A DNA stretch of 64,000 bases, taken from Nitzschia sp. pyKryTriq1 (taxonomy: Eukaryota; Bacillariophyta; Bacillariophyceae; Bacillariales; Bacillariaceae). This document shows positions 31,581 through 44,300 of this stretch, one piece after another. Each line of letters opens with the position of its first letter. The first letter of the stretch is position 1. The DNA is taken from positions 1,946,722 to 2,010,721 of the forward strand of contig OY101121.1 in NCBI GenBank assembly GCA_956465555.1, given 5' to 3'. The position numbers and the translations under genes are program-made. The notes below the pieces were generated by a model, which worked only from the letters and a program-made list of their open reading frames with translations, did not search any database and was not told the DNA's origin.

Positions 31581-33326
31581 ATGGCTTCGTCGGCTTCGTC
31601 GTCGTTGGCTCGACTACGCATCGTCGCCATCAACGACGTCTATGATCTTGCCAATTTGCCGCGGCTTCAAACCTTTTTGACACAACTCGATCCGAAACCC
31701 TCGGCGGTTGTCTTGGCGGGAGACTTTTTGTCACCCTCCACACTGGCGTCGATTGATGGAGGCCGTGGTATGGTGGCCACACTTCGAGCGACCGGAGTGT
31801 CTCACGTATCCTTGGGCAATCATGAACAAGATATTCGATTGGAGGCTCTGCATCAGCGATTGGCAGACTTGTCCAAGTCGACTGTAGTATTGAATACCAA
31901 TATGCGACAAGAATTGCAACCTGCAGCGCAGTGGATGTCGACAGTCACGCATCCGTATTCGATCATTCAGTCGCCGTGTGAACGAGTTCAAGTGGCATTG
32001 ATGGGGCTCATGAGTGATGAGCCAGGGATATTTCGGGACAATACCTTCAAGGGAGTTCCTATAGGCAATGTGGTCGATACTTATTTAGAGACAGTCAAGC
32101 AAATCATGGGATCGAGAGTAGCCGATTTGTGCCTGCCCCTGACACATGCCTCGATGCAACGAGACAGAGAGTTGGCGCAGACCATGTTGCAACACTCCTC
32201 GGATATTCTTCAGCAAAACAAGGGAGTTATCATTGGGGGTCATGAACACGAGCCGTATGATGAACTAGTGACATCATCGTCGTTATCTGAAGCAGGAGAG
32301 CAGGAGGGTGCGATGGTCAGGATATTGAAGAGTGGTATGGATGCAAATGCCGCGTCGTTGATTGATCTTTCCTTTGACTACAATCCAGAAGAAAAATCAT
32401 CACCGTCGAAATTGGTCGAGGTGGACTATGATTTGGTCGAAATGAAACCGTATGAGCCATCTGTAGTCGTTCAGAAGATTGTAGACAAGCACGAATCAGT
32501 TGTCAAGGCGTTGGAGAATGAAACGATTATTGATGCAGAAAGTACGACAATGTTGCCCCCGGGAGTCTTTCTGAGTTCCGAGCGAACCCGATTCCAGCAA
32601 ACGACTGTTGGCAGTATTTTTTGTCAAATGATCAAGGAAGAGAGAGAAATCGATGCAGCCATTGTCAATGGGGCATCCATCAAAGGAGGTATGACGTATC
32701 CCGACGGTAAAATGAGTTACGCGCAACTAAAAAAGGAACTGCCCTTTCCCACGAAACTGGTGGTTGTCCCCATGGAACGATACCAGCTGGATGAAGCGAT
32801 TTTTTTCTCACGAACCGCTATAGAGGATGGGACGGATCCAACGCTACCAGAAATTCCGCGAAGAGGGTATTTGCAAGTCGATTGGGACTACGAACAGCAA
32901 AGTCGATTGGGTTTTCCGGACGATATTGTGCAAGTGGCCGTCCCACGCAACTTATTGAACGGATTTTGCCAAATCAAACCGCTCATGGATTTAGGCAAGA
33001 AACTCAAAAAGGAAGGCCTGTTCCCAAGCTCGGATGACTACATTCCTGCCTTGGATGTGATAGTTCGACACGCCTGCAAAAACCGATGGACTCGGATAAT
33101 CGGGTCAGTTGACGCTTTTCATGAATATGATCTGAACGGAGATGGCGTGCTGGATAGAGATGAAGTAAAAGAAATGATGACACGATATTTGGGACATGAA
33201 CCGCCTGATTTTGTGGTGGATGACATGCTGGCGGCTATTGATGACGACGACAATGGCGTCATTGATCAAGGAGAATTCAGCTTTTTGTTGGCGGAAATGG
33301 AACGAGAACGAGGCCGTTTTGGATAG
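31581..33326 (+). CDS. 5'-nucleotidase-like metallophosphoesterase with EF-hands
   Basis: Single exon of about 581 residues, starting at ATG 31581 (the frame is open upstream but with no conserved content). The calcineurin-like phosphoesterase core shows VAINDVYDL, VLAGDFLSPS, SLGNHEQD, LTHAS and IIGGHEHEPYDE. The 5'-nucleotidase C-terminal domain follows (TTVGSIFCQMI, AAIVNGASIKGG, FPTKLVVVPM). The C-terminus has two EF-hands: DLNGDGVLDRDE and DDDDNGVIDQGE, both with canonical calcium ligands. It probably hydrolyses phosphate esters such as nucleotides under calcium control. The first metal motif is Asp-x-Tyr rather than the usual Asp-x-His. No signal peptide is seen, so it may be cytosolic. 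Substrate is not readable from sequence. Confidence 0.85.
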   Translation: MASSASSSLARLRIVAINDVYDLANLPRLQTFLTQLDPKPSAVVLAGDFLSPSTLASIDGGRGMVATLRATGVSHVSLGNHEQDIRLEALHQRLADLSKSTVVLNTNMRQELQPAAQWMSTVTHPYSIIQSPCERVQVALMGLMSDEPGIFRDNTFKGVPIGNVVDTYLETVKQIMGSRVADLCLPLTHASMQRDRELAQTMLQHSSDILQQNKGVIIGGHEHEPYDELVTSSSLSEAGEQEGAMVRILKSGMDANAASLIDLSFDYNPEEKSSPSKLVEVDYDLVEMKPYEPSVVVQKIVDKHESVVKALENETIIDAESTTMLPPGVFLSSERTRFQQTTVGSIFCQMIKEEREIDAAIVNGASIKGGMTYPDGKMSYAQLKKELPFPTKLVVVPMERYQLDEAIFFSRTAIEDGTDPTLPEIPRRGYLQVDWDYEQQSRLGFPDDIVQVAVPRNLLNGFCQIKPLMDLGKKLKKEGLFPSSDDYIPALDVIVRHACKNRWTRIIGSVDAFHEYDLNGDGVLDRDEVKEMMTRYLGHEPPDFVVDDMLAAIDDDDNGVIDQGEFSFLLAEMERERGRFG

Positions 33327-33515
33327 GTAATGATGCTAGGATGCGAAGTGTACAATTTTGGAGTAAGCGCTTTTAAAAAAAGCTCGATTCAGCAGCCATG
33401 AAATTTTCTGTTGGTTGACAGTAAGAGAGGGATGCAAAGCGGGGATGAAAGACGAATCGATGGAGAGTATGCAAATATTCTTTTAACTAGCTTGGCTGTG
33501 CGTGCCTTGATTTAT

Positions 33516-34682
33516 TTAGACCTCAATATTGATGCATTCCGCAGTCTTGGAGAATCGCTTCAAAATTCCGGCAGTAACCTTTCCGGGTCCTAGCTCGTAG
33601 GCCTTCTCGAAATCTTTGGAAAGAATTAAGTCCATGGTGTTCTCCCAGAGGACTGGAGATGTAACCTGGGTGGCCAAAAGCTTCTTCATGGTTTCGGGGT
33701 CAGAGTGGGGCTTGGCATCGACATTGCTGATGACAGGAATACGGGGTTTCTTGAGCTCCACACCGGCCAAGACTTCTTCCAACGAAGCAACGGCAGGAGA
33801 CATGAATTCTGGTTTGGCAGGAGTGAAAACGACGAATAACGTGAGACTGCTGAAGAGAATCGATTCCATGTCGTCTTCGTGCATCTCGATAATTTATCTA
33901 TGATACTTATGATACTCACCAGTGTGGAAGGCTCCAGCGACGGCAAGCTTCACAGTCATGCGGGCCTTGAAGTCGGGCTTGGCAATCTCGGCGACCGCGT
34001 CACAGGCAGCAGATGCGCCACTGACGGCGTAGTTTCCCTTGCACAAATAATTGGCAATCTGGATCTTCTCTCCACTCTTCTCGGTGGCAGCAGCACAGAG
34101 TTCCTTGACAACATCACTGTCAAGCCCAATGACAGAGACCATGCCAGTGTCTACTGCATCGGAGGCGGCTTGCATGGCTTCTCCACGCGCCTTGGTGATC
34201 TTGACACCGTCGGCGAACGAAAGAGCCCCAGCGAAGCACAAGGCCGAGTATTCTCCCAAACTGAGCCCCATGGCGCAAGTGGCAGCGTCAAGCGCTTCTT
34301 GACCTTCTTCTTGCTTTAGCTTTTCAACAGCTGCCATACTGGCAACGAAAATAGCAGGTTGAGAAATGACAGTCGAGTCCAATTTCTCCTTGGGTCCCTC
34401 AGTGCACACCTGCAAAAGGTCGTATCCTAGAATTTCGCTTGCTTCGTCGAACAAAGCCTTGGCGGCGGGCACATCCTTTACAACATCCGCACACATGCCG
34501 ACGAACTGGGCTCCTTGCCCAGGAAACATAAAGGCCGTCTTGGCGCTGAAGTCATCAAAATCATTGTCACTGGCGGCTACCGATGACGCCACGCGAGTGA
34601 AAGATCTGACAGCGGGGACAAAGGCACTGGATAGCCGAGTGGCAGCCAAGAGAAGCATCGAAGAGCAGACAAATCGAACCAT
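33516..34682 (-). CDS. fabD: Plastid malonyl-CoA:ACP transacylase
   Basis: Exons 34682-33920 and 33808-33516 (donor ctggtgagt, acceptor aaccag) give about 351 residues. The enzyme moves malonyl from CoA to acyl carrier protein and starts type II fatty acid synthesis in the plastid. Motifs are FMFPGQGAQFVGM, the nucleophile Ser in GLSLGEYSAL, and the catalytic His in AGAFHTEFM, which the splice restores (HT|EFMSPAV). The N-terminus has a signal peptide (SSMLLLAATRLSSA) followed by FVPAVRSF, the classic Phe at the transit-peptide start of secondary plastids. Family length about 300 plus leader. It is convergent with the phosphoesterase gene. Confidence 0.93.
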
Positions 34683-35384
34683 GTTTCTTGCTGGACTAGT
34701 ATTGCAAACAGGAAATCTTTGGAAATAATGAGAACGAGTCCAGGTATTGGCGTGATGGCAAACAACCGTCGACGACAGAGATATCCAACGACGAGGTGTT
34801 GTCGTTGTTGTCGTCCGATTTTCGCATCTTTTGTGTTGCTTTCCCTCGTAGCCGGTGGTAACTGACGTCACTAATTGTTGGCCATGTCGCTTTTCTGAGC
34901 GCGCGCGCCGCTCCTCGCAAATGTATTATAATATATATGCTACATATCTATGTACTTACATGAACTAGAAGCAAAGTCGAATCGTTCGACTCTCTCGCGC
35001 TCATCTGTAGAGCGGGCGCAGGGCGGGAAACTACTTGTACCGGTAGATGAGTCAGTTACGAAAGTACAGTACTCATACTGTACCGGTCGTACTGGTACCA
35101 GGTACCAGGTACTGTACGAGTATCATACCGTACATCGCGGCCGGTGTGTGTAATGCGCCCCCCGCCCCCGCCCGCCGCGAAGAGAGGCGGCGAGCAAACA
35201 GCGAGACAGACACAATACGATCATTAATCATTACATGATCTTTTTCCTATGGTATCCCTTTTTGGACAAACCACACTGAAAGTGTAGCCTTTGTAATAAA
35301 CACCCATCTGCCCAGCAGCTATTCAGTCTTTTACGAGCTAGACAATCCTATCACCCTTGCGATTCGGTACCCCAAGGCATCAAG
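34683..35384. other. Divergent promoter region of fabD and TOR
   Basis: Contains a GTAC/GGTACC palindrome cluster at about 35035-35130 and GC-rich runs near 34900 and 35155-35190. No gene supported. Confidence 0.5.
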
Positions 35385-38300
35385 ATGGCAACCAGAACGG
35401 GCGGATACTTCCCCGAAATCATCGACGAACAATCCTCCTATCTCAATTTGTCGCCCCTGACAGAAATCATTCAAGATCTTCGAAGGAAAAATGTAGTCAC
35501 CGCAGCTGCAGCATCGGGACCGCAGATGTCTCTGTTAGATTCCAGCGACCCTTGGGGATCTTCCGAAACACTTGGAATGGCCGAAGAGCCAGGTGGTCAG
35601 TCAAGCCCGCTAAGTTACGGGGCTCCTTGTGCCTGTCAATCTCGAGTCAGCCCCAGACGAAGAGCAAGTTGGTTCGGACTTGGATACTCAAGTCCAAGTC
35701 CTGTGAGACCATCGGCAAATATTCGACAACAAAGATATCGAGAATCAACCGAATCAGAATTGTCTGGCAGGGAGGACAGTACATGCGCTGACTGTGGAAG
35801 AATACGAGGCGGCGCTCAAGAAAACGTTGACGGCTTGGGTGGAGTGCCCGCCCGAAGTCCTCGACTGATGAGATTGTCTTCATGGCTGGACGGTACACGA
35901 ACTGAACGAGTAGAATCCCCGCAACACGCAGAAGCGCTTTTACTGGATACACCGCAACTCCGCATCATTTCCCAGGCCTCAATAGATATGCAGGGATCCG
36001 GCGGCGGCTCATCCAAAGGATTCCTCGGCCTCATTATCCAAGGGGCATCGACCAACGGGAGCGGAAAAGCTGATGGAGGGGTTGGATCACGGATGAGTAC
36101 TTTGGATTACAGGGCCAGCTTGGTGAGAGATAGGGCCAATCAACAAGCAGCAACTGAGCTTTCCTCTCTCCTGTGGATACTAGCCCATGAAATGTCACTG
36201 GAAGATTATGGGAGTGTGGAAAGTGAAGTATTCACAGCAGTATTTGCTTTGGTTCACTCGCAAGAAACGGAACGCCGCATGGCTGGTTTGAGTGCGCTGG
36301 ATGCCCTTATTGATGCGCCGAGTGCGGACGAGGAAAAGAAAGCCATCAAGTTCGCCAATACTCTGAGCAACGGGTTGCGCTCGGCCCACGGAGACTATGA
36401 ATTCTTGTCCGCTGTCAGTAAGGCGTTGGGTCACATGGCAACACGAACAGCAAATGTGGATTTTGTAGAAGCAGAAGTTATTCGAGCCCTTGAATGGCTC
36501 CGAACCGATCGATCAGATCGACGGTACGTCCTTAGACATTCACGTTGACGGTTTCCATGCGGAACCGACTTTGCTCACATGTTCCTTCCCCTTCATTTTC
36601 TTCCTTTTGTCAGCTTGGCCGCATGTCTTTCGTTAAAGGAATTTTCAATTCACGCACCTACCACATTCTACTCCAAGACAAGTCAAGCAACATTGGGTCA
36701 AGGAGGATCCAACGAGTTTCTAAACCACATTTTTGAAGCTGTGAGGGATCCTCAGCCAATTGTTCGAGCGTGCGCGGCAGACGCCTTGTCTCAGTGCCTC
36801 AAAATTCTAATGGACCGCCAACACAAGTCTCTCACCGGCCTGCTCTGTCAGGTTCATTTTGCTGTCATGGAGGGTCTGGAAGTGGAGACGACAAAGAAAA
36901 GCTGGAGCGCCATCACCAAAGTTGAGGCCACTCAACATGGATCATTACTAGTTATTAGCACTATGCTCGCGCGAACACGCGATTTTATGTTGCCGCGCTT
37001 TGTCGAAGTTTGCAATAAAGTTTTGGAATTCACGCGCCACCCAAAGGCACTGATGCGCTTGGAAGTAATACGTCTGTTACCACGACTTGCTCGGCGTCAG
37101 CCTCGTGTATTTGCAAGGCGATATTTGGAACAAAGCTTGGACTTTTTGTTGGAGAGTGCATCCACCCCGGCAACTCCTCGAGTGCGCGTGGATCTTCGGC
37201 CGTCTGCATTCAGTTCCATCGGGCTTCTGGTGTTGGCCATGTCCGACACAGAAACAGGCGAGGTTTTGGGCGGAGATTCGTTACCAACAGTTAAGATTCT
37301 GGACGATCCTGAGAATCCTGGAAAGAGACACGTCGTGCAACTCTCCGATACTGGCATTATCTACAGCAGATTGGATAAGATCTTTCGGCTGGTGAGCGAT
37401 GGATTAAAATCGAGTTCCCAATCATCGAAAAAGGTCACTCCCGAAATTCATATTGCTGCCTTCCATTGTGCAGCTGACCTGGTCGAAGCGCTGAATGATA
37501 TGGCCGTTCCTTACATGTCTGCTCTTATTGACGATATGTTCCGAGCAGGATTGAGTAATGACTTGATCCAATGTCTTCACGCAATTGCTGAATGCATTCC
37601 CGAGCAACAAAGTATAATCGAAGATCGCTTGCTCCAAGCAGTTTCCATGTGCCTTGCAGGAATGAAGTCCGCTCGAGATGCATGCGAATCAACAGCGCCT
37701 TCTCTGATAAGCCCCATGACACGAATGGGTCGTGGGCTGACGCTCAGCGAAGACGAACTGATGGCGAGTGGAGCTGCACGTGACGTGTCGTCGGATGCCA
37801 CAAGAGTGAAGATCAATACTTCAAATAATCCTCGGGCTGTGAATGACCTGGTACTGAGTCTACAGACACTAGGATCGTTTGGAGATTCTATTGGCAGAGT
37901 GACTACTTCCGAAGGGGTAGTACCGCTTCTTCCCTTTGTCCAGAAAGTCGCTTCTCAGTACCTTTCCCACCCTTCCAGTGAAGTACGAAGGGCAGCAGCA
38001 TTGACTTGTTGTATGCTGTTGGTGCCGCCTGGAATCGTTTATAAGAAGAGGGTCGGAAGCTTTTCAGCCCGAATAATTGAAGATGTTCTTGATACTCTTC
38101 TCCGAGTTGCTGTTTCGGATCCATCTCCGGTAGTCCGCCTATGCGTCGTTCGGGCTCTTGATTCAAGATATGACCCATTTCTATGCCAAGCACATCATCT
38201 TAAGCCATTGTTCCTATTGCTCCAGGATGAAGTGCTCGCAACGAAGGCTACTGCTGTGCAGCTAATGGGAAGGCTGGCAGCTCTAAATCCGGCTCCAATT

Positions 38301-41300
38301 CTTCCGTATATGAGAAAATTTCTGCTTGATCTGATTGTAGAGCTTGAGTGTGGTGTGGACACGGGTAGGGGGCGTGAAGAAGCCACTAGACTTTTGGTGG
38401 TATTCTTGAAATCAAGATCGATGAAAAGGCTCGTCAATCCTATTCTCCCTGCTGTTGTTGAGTCTCTTCCATTGAATGGGGGTACGCCGAGATTGGCTTC
38501 GGCTGCCTTGGAGGCACTTGGGGAACTTGCAAAAGCAGCTGGTGCCTCTCTTCAACCCTGGGTCAAAAAGCTCGTTCCAAATATTCTGGCTACATTACAA
38601 GATCAAAGCAGCGCGAGCAAGCAACGAACGAGCCTTCGGACCCTATCGCTCATCGCGGGCTCAACTGGCTATGTCATCCAGCCCTACATTGACTACCCCA
38701 ATCTTTTGTCTCAAGCATCAGATATCCTCCCGGGAACTAAACGAGCGCCATGGGCCTTACGGCGCGAAGTGATTAGGACATTGGGTGTCCTTGGAGCCTT
38801 GGACCCCGATCGCTACCACGTAGTAGCACCAAAAACGAGGAAGGGCGGCGCCGTCGGTGGAGCCTATTTTGTTGTCCAGGATGATGTTGAAAGTACCAAG
38901 GCCCTTCCTGATCAAGGGGAGGCTACATGGGAAATGGTGGGGAGATCCCCGCTGGTGAACTCCGCCCTTCCTGCGAATATCCAGGCCCTTGCTGCGAAAA
39001 CGTCTTCTTCCTTTATAACGTCAAAAGCCGCGACGGCGATTGTGAGCTCTGGTCACAAGGCGCTTGGAGCCGCTGACACGCAAGGCATTATTTCGGTAGA
39101 GAATGACGACGACCTACCTGCCCATCTATCAATGTATGAGCAATACGCCATGGTGGCTCAACCTGTTTCTAGTCTGCCTCCAGCGAGACGGATGACACCT
39201 AGCGACGAAGAATTTTATCCTACTGTAGCCATCCAGGCTCTTATGCGGATTTTCAAGGATCCATCTTTGGCCAATCATCATGGCATGGTCATGCAAGCAA
39301 TCATGTTCATTTTTAAGTCGCTTGGCCTTCGCTGTGTTCCTTTCCTCAGCAAGGTTGTTCCACATATCTTGTTGACTATCCGCACTTGTGGCCCGTCGAA
39401 CCTTCGAGAGTCTCTGCTGAAACAAGTTGCAACTCTCAGTGGTATCGTGAGAGAGCATCTACGACCTTATGTCGCTGATATATTTGACATTGTGGAACAA
39501 TTCTGGCCCTCTCGTCACCTCGGGACAATTTTCAGCCTTATTCTACACATTGCCGTCGGTGTTCCGGATGAATTCAGGAAATTCGTACCTCGGCTCATCC
39601 GTAGGATTTTGACTAATCTGGACGAAATGCAGGTGGCTGACTGGGCATCGGCAGGTTCAGGGATGAACAATCGTGTGAGAGGACTGCGAGAGACAGAAAG
39701 GCTGCGATTGATGCTCTCGAGTATCAGGAATCTCAGGGGTGTCCTTGGAGATTACTTACACGTTCTCGTCCCGGCGCTCTTGAAGCTTTCTGACTCTCTG
39801 GTACCGCAAACTGGTGACGGCGATTGGGTCATTGACAATGATATGAGCAGTTTGACCGTCCTCGCTTTGCAAACCACATCAGCGTTGTTGGAGTGCGAAG
39901 GAAGCGGCGTGGGTGTCAGGCCGGTAACCCCATATTGGGGAGACAAAAGTGGGGCCTGCATCAGATCGGGGAGCTTATCAGCTCGTGTTGTGCAGCCGCT
40001 CATCAGAATGCTTGGAGAGAAATGCAAAGGAAATAGAACAATTGGCATGGCTATTGTTGAGACCCTATGCGTTTGTGCGAAACAATTGGGCCAAACTAAC
40101 TGGATGCCTTTGTACCACCAAGTTGCTCGATCTGCGATAGAGTCGTGGCAGGAAAGTGTCTTGGACGATGACAGTGGGGTAAATCATCCCGGCGTAGATA
40201 CATACAACACAAACAACACGGGGCTGAAAATTTATGATGGTGTAATCAGAAATCTTCAGGCGTCGCCTCTGCGAAGGAGCTACAACAACCCTCTTTTGCA
40301 TGATGGTCCTCGAATGAATAGAAGGCAGGATTCGCTTTTACTATTCGGGGGAGAGCCTCTACAACCGATGTTCAGTGAAAGCCACGGGGTGTCTATGGGT
40401 TACGACTCAACGGTTGACGTGTTCGACAACTCAATCTCACCGCATTTTCACCAATCCAGCAAGCAGAAAGTCAACCAGGCATATTTGCAAAGAGCTTGGG
40501 ATGTTGCACAGTGCGCTTCCCGAGATGACTGGGACGAGTGGATGCGACGTCTTGCAATCCAGTTGCTACGAGAAGCCCCCTCCCCTGCCCTTCGTGCGGC
40601 TGCGAATCTTGCCCATGCATACCAGCCCCTGGCTAGAGAACTATTTAGCGCCGCCTTCGTATGTTGTTGGAAGGATTTGAGCGAGCCATATCGTGTCAAC
40701 TTGGTACATGCACTAGAAACAGCATTCGTCGCGGATGTTTCTCCTGAGATTCTTCAAACATTGTTGAACCTCGCGGAATTCATGGAGCACGACGAAGATG
40801 GCGGGTTGCCTATTGACATCCCAATCCTAGCTGATCTAGCATTGAAGTGCAGAGCATACGCGAAAGCTCTCCACTACAAGGAGCGGGAGCATTCGATGGG
40901 AGGCTCGAGTTCGTGCGTAGAGGCCTTGATCAGTGTGAACAGAAAACTTGACCTTCCGGAGGCGGCTTTGGGTGTGCTCAAATCTGCGACTTTGCGACTC
41001 GAAGAAGACAGGCGCCTAGACGTCTCCGACCGCACGGATGGTCAAAACTTTTCTGCGGATTTGAGGCAACACCAGACGACAGAAATGTTCTACAGTGTCG
41101 TCTGGGCTACGCAGGATATGAATGCTAGCAAAATGGACGTCTTGGATCTTGCCGAAAACAAAGAACTTTGGCTTGCAAAGTTAGGATCATGGACAGAAGC
41201 CTTGGAAGTGTACGAGGAAAAACTCATTCGCAATCCCCATGATTTTGATGCAATTCTGGGTTGCATGAGATGTCTGAGTGCAAGCGGTGAATGGCGAAGA

Positions 41301-44300
41301 GTTCTAGAACTTGCGGAAGATAACTGGCCAAAGTTGGTCGAAAGCGACTTTGCAGGATCAACTCACGAGTCAGGAGGAAGTAATTTCTATTCTACGCAAA
41401 CAACAAAGAAGGATAAAAAGAAAGCCTTGCGGATGTGCGCCGATGCCGCGTGGCGATTGGGTCGCTGGGATGATCTTGAAAAGTTTTCCTCGGAGCTTGT
41501 ACATGGCCAGGGATCCTCTCAAGGAGCAGCAACAACGGCGATCCCGGGTATTCCTCTTGATTTAAATTTTGCTCAAGCTGACTTCGACGGGGCTTTCTTT
41601 TCTGCGGTTGTCCATATTCATCGTAACGAATGGGCAATGGCTGAAGCGGCTATTGATGCGGCTCGCAAGGCCATGGACAGTCGCTTCACAGCTTTGATGA
41701 CAGAATCGTACAATCGGGCTTATCCAAGTATGGTTACAGCGCAAACTCTGGCAGAAATGGAGGAAATCATCGAATTTAAGAAAGTCGAGACCGGGTCACA
41801 GGGAACCCTCCACAAACATCCGGCAAACCGAATCAACTCGGCCGAGGCGCGAGAGCGCTTACTTTCTGTCTGGCGAGATCGTTTGGCTGGATGTCGCGTT
41901 GACGCTGATGTGCACTCGTCGATTCTTGCTGTCCGTTCACTGGTACTTGGGCCCACAGATGAGGTGGATGCTACATTGACCCTGAGTGAATTGTCCAGAC
42001 AGGCTCAACGTTTGAAACTCGCCGAGCGCGTCCTTCTCGATCCTTTGGTCGCTCTAGGAGCTGATATCGATGGCCCAGTTTTTGGTTTTGGTCTTGCCGA
42101 GTCACTTGATCTTCGATTTGAACTTGAAAACACTCTTGCCAGAAAGTCTGTTGGGAACATCATCGACGAGCTAGTTACGACTGAAGCCAGTACTTTTCTG
42201 CCTCACTATGATCAAAGACACGAGCACTGGAGCAAGCAACTGATCGTTGAGGCTGGTGGTTTGGATAGATTAATGATACAGCATCGGCTGTATTTTGCTT
42301 TTCTGAAGCAAATGTGGTTCACGGATAAAAGAGACGAGGCGATGGACAGGATGAGTTGCCTGTGCGACGTCGTCGACATGGTTTCTCACTGCGAATCCAT
42401 CGACGATAAGTCGATGCGAGCTTCGTGCTGGCTTGAACTCGGCGAATGGAAAATTGAAGAAAGAACATCACCCACTGGAGAGCCTCTCCCGGAACAACTT
42501 CAAATCGAGGTTCTTTGCGAGTTTAAGCGGGCGATCACAATGGATGAATCAGGGTACAGGGCTTGGCACGCGTGGGCTTTGCTAAATTTCCGGCTCGCCC
42601 TTCAGATGAACGAGCGGGAGGATAACCAAGCCGCTTCGTCGACCCGCAAACGTGGTACCCAGGTTTCGGCCACCCAGAAAAATCATGTTATCACAGCAAT
42701 CAGAGGTTTTGTGAAAGCAATTAGCTTGGGCACAAAGAGATGGAGTGCTTCGGTTCAGCAAGATATGCTGAATTTACTAACATGTCTATTCCGATATGGC
42801 GAGCAGTCGTCGATTGCCACAATCATCAATGAATGCGTTGAAACGGTCGCAATCGACACTTGGCTTGGAGTTCTGCCGCAACTCTTGGCGCGCATTCACA
42901 TCAAGAGTCCCTCAATAAGATCAGTTCTGCATCCTCTCCTCGTGAGGCTGGGAGAGAAACACCCACAAGCCTTGATTTATCCGCTTTCTGTCCTCTTGAA
43001 GAGCCCCGTTGCAGAACGGAAAACGGCAGCTGAGGCTTTGATGAACTCATTGCGATCCCATTCCAGTGCTTTGGTAGAAGAAGCACTCATGGTCTCTTCA
43101 GAATTGATCCGCGTCGCGATTCTTTGGCTCGAGACATGGCACGAGGGATTGGAGGAAGCGTCTCGCCTTTATTTTGGAGAAGGCAATGTCGCGGGTATGT
43201 TGGAATTGCTGGTTCCCTTGCACGAGAAAATCGAAAAGGGTGCAGAAACTCGCCTTGAGAGCGATTTCATCGCGAGTTTCGGGCAGGACCTCGCCCAGGC
43301 CCACCAGCATATCAAGGATTATGTCCGTCTCGTCACGGAAGGCGGCGCAAGTATTCCCACCGGGCCAGCAGCGTCGGCAGCGCATGACCCTACAGGTCGT
43401 CTACGCCAGAATGAAGAAGCCGAAACTGCCATGAACAAGGCCTGGGACATCTACTACACGGTATTCCGAAGAATTAACAAACAGCTACCAGCTCTGACAA
43501 AGCTTGAGTTGAATCAGTGCTCACCTGCTCTGAGCCGTGCCCAAAGTCTTGAACTTGGAGTCCCCGGGTCCTACCGAGTGGATGGAAGTTACGTCAAAAT
43601 CGAGAAGTTTATTCCGAACGTTCAAGTGATCACAAGTAAACAACGGCCCCGAAAAATTACCATCCGCGGAAGCGATGGTAAAGATTACGTCTTTCTGCTC
43701 AAAGGTCACGAAGACTTGCGTCAGGACGAGCGGGTGATGCAGCTCTTCGGATTGGTCAATGCGCTTTTGGAACGCGATCGGCAGACAAAGAAGCACGATT
43801 TGAGGATCCAACGTTATGCCATCTCGCCTTTGTCGCATAATTGCGGCCTTGTTGGTTGGGTCCCACACACAGATACTCTGCACAGTCTCATTCGTGACTA
43901 CCGCAACTCCAAGAAGACGCCGTTGAATTTGGAGCACCGCGAAATGCTTAAACTCGCCCCCGACTATGACATGTTGACTGTCATGCAAAAGGTGGAAGTC
44001 TTCACAGATGCCCTTAGACGCACGACCGGCAAGGGCAACGATCTGTACGAGATTTTGTGGCTGAAGAGTACCAACAGTGAGGAATGGCTTGAGCGCAGAA
44101 CCAAGTATACCCGAAGTCTGGCCGTCATGTCTATGGTAGGCTACATTCTAGGGCTTGGAGATCGTCACCCGTCAAATCTTATGCTTGACAAATTGAGTGG
44201 ACGTGTCCTGCACATTGATTTTGGTGACTGCTTCGAAGTGGCCATGATGCGTGAAAAATATCCAGAAAAGGTGCCGTTTCGGTTAACGCGTATGCTTATC

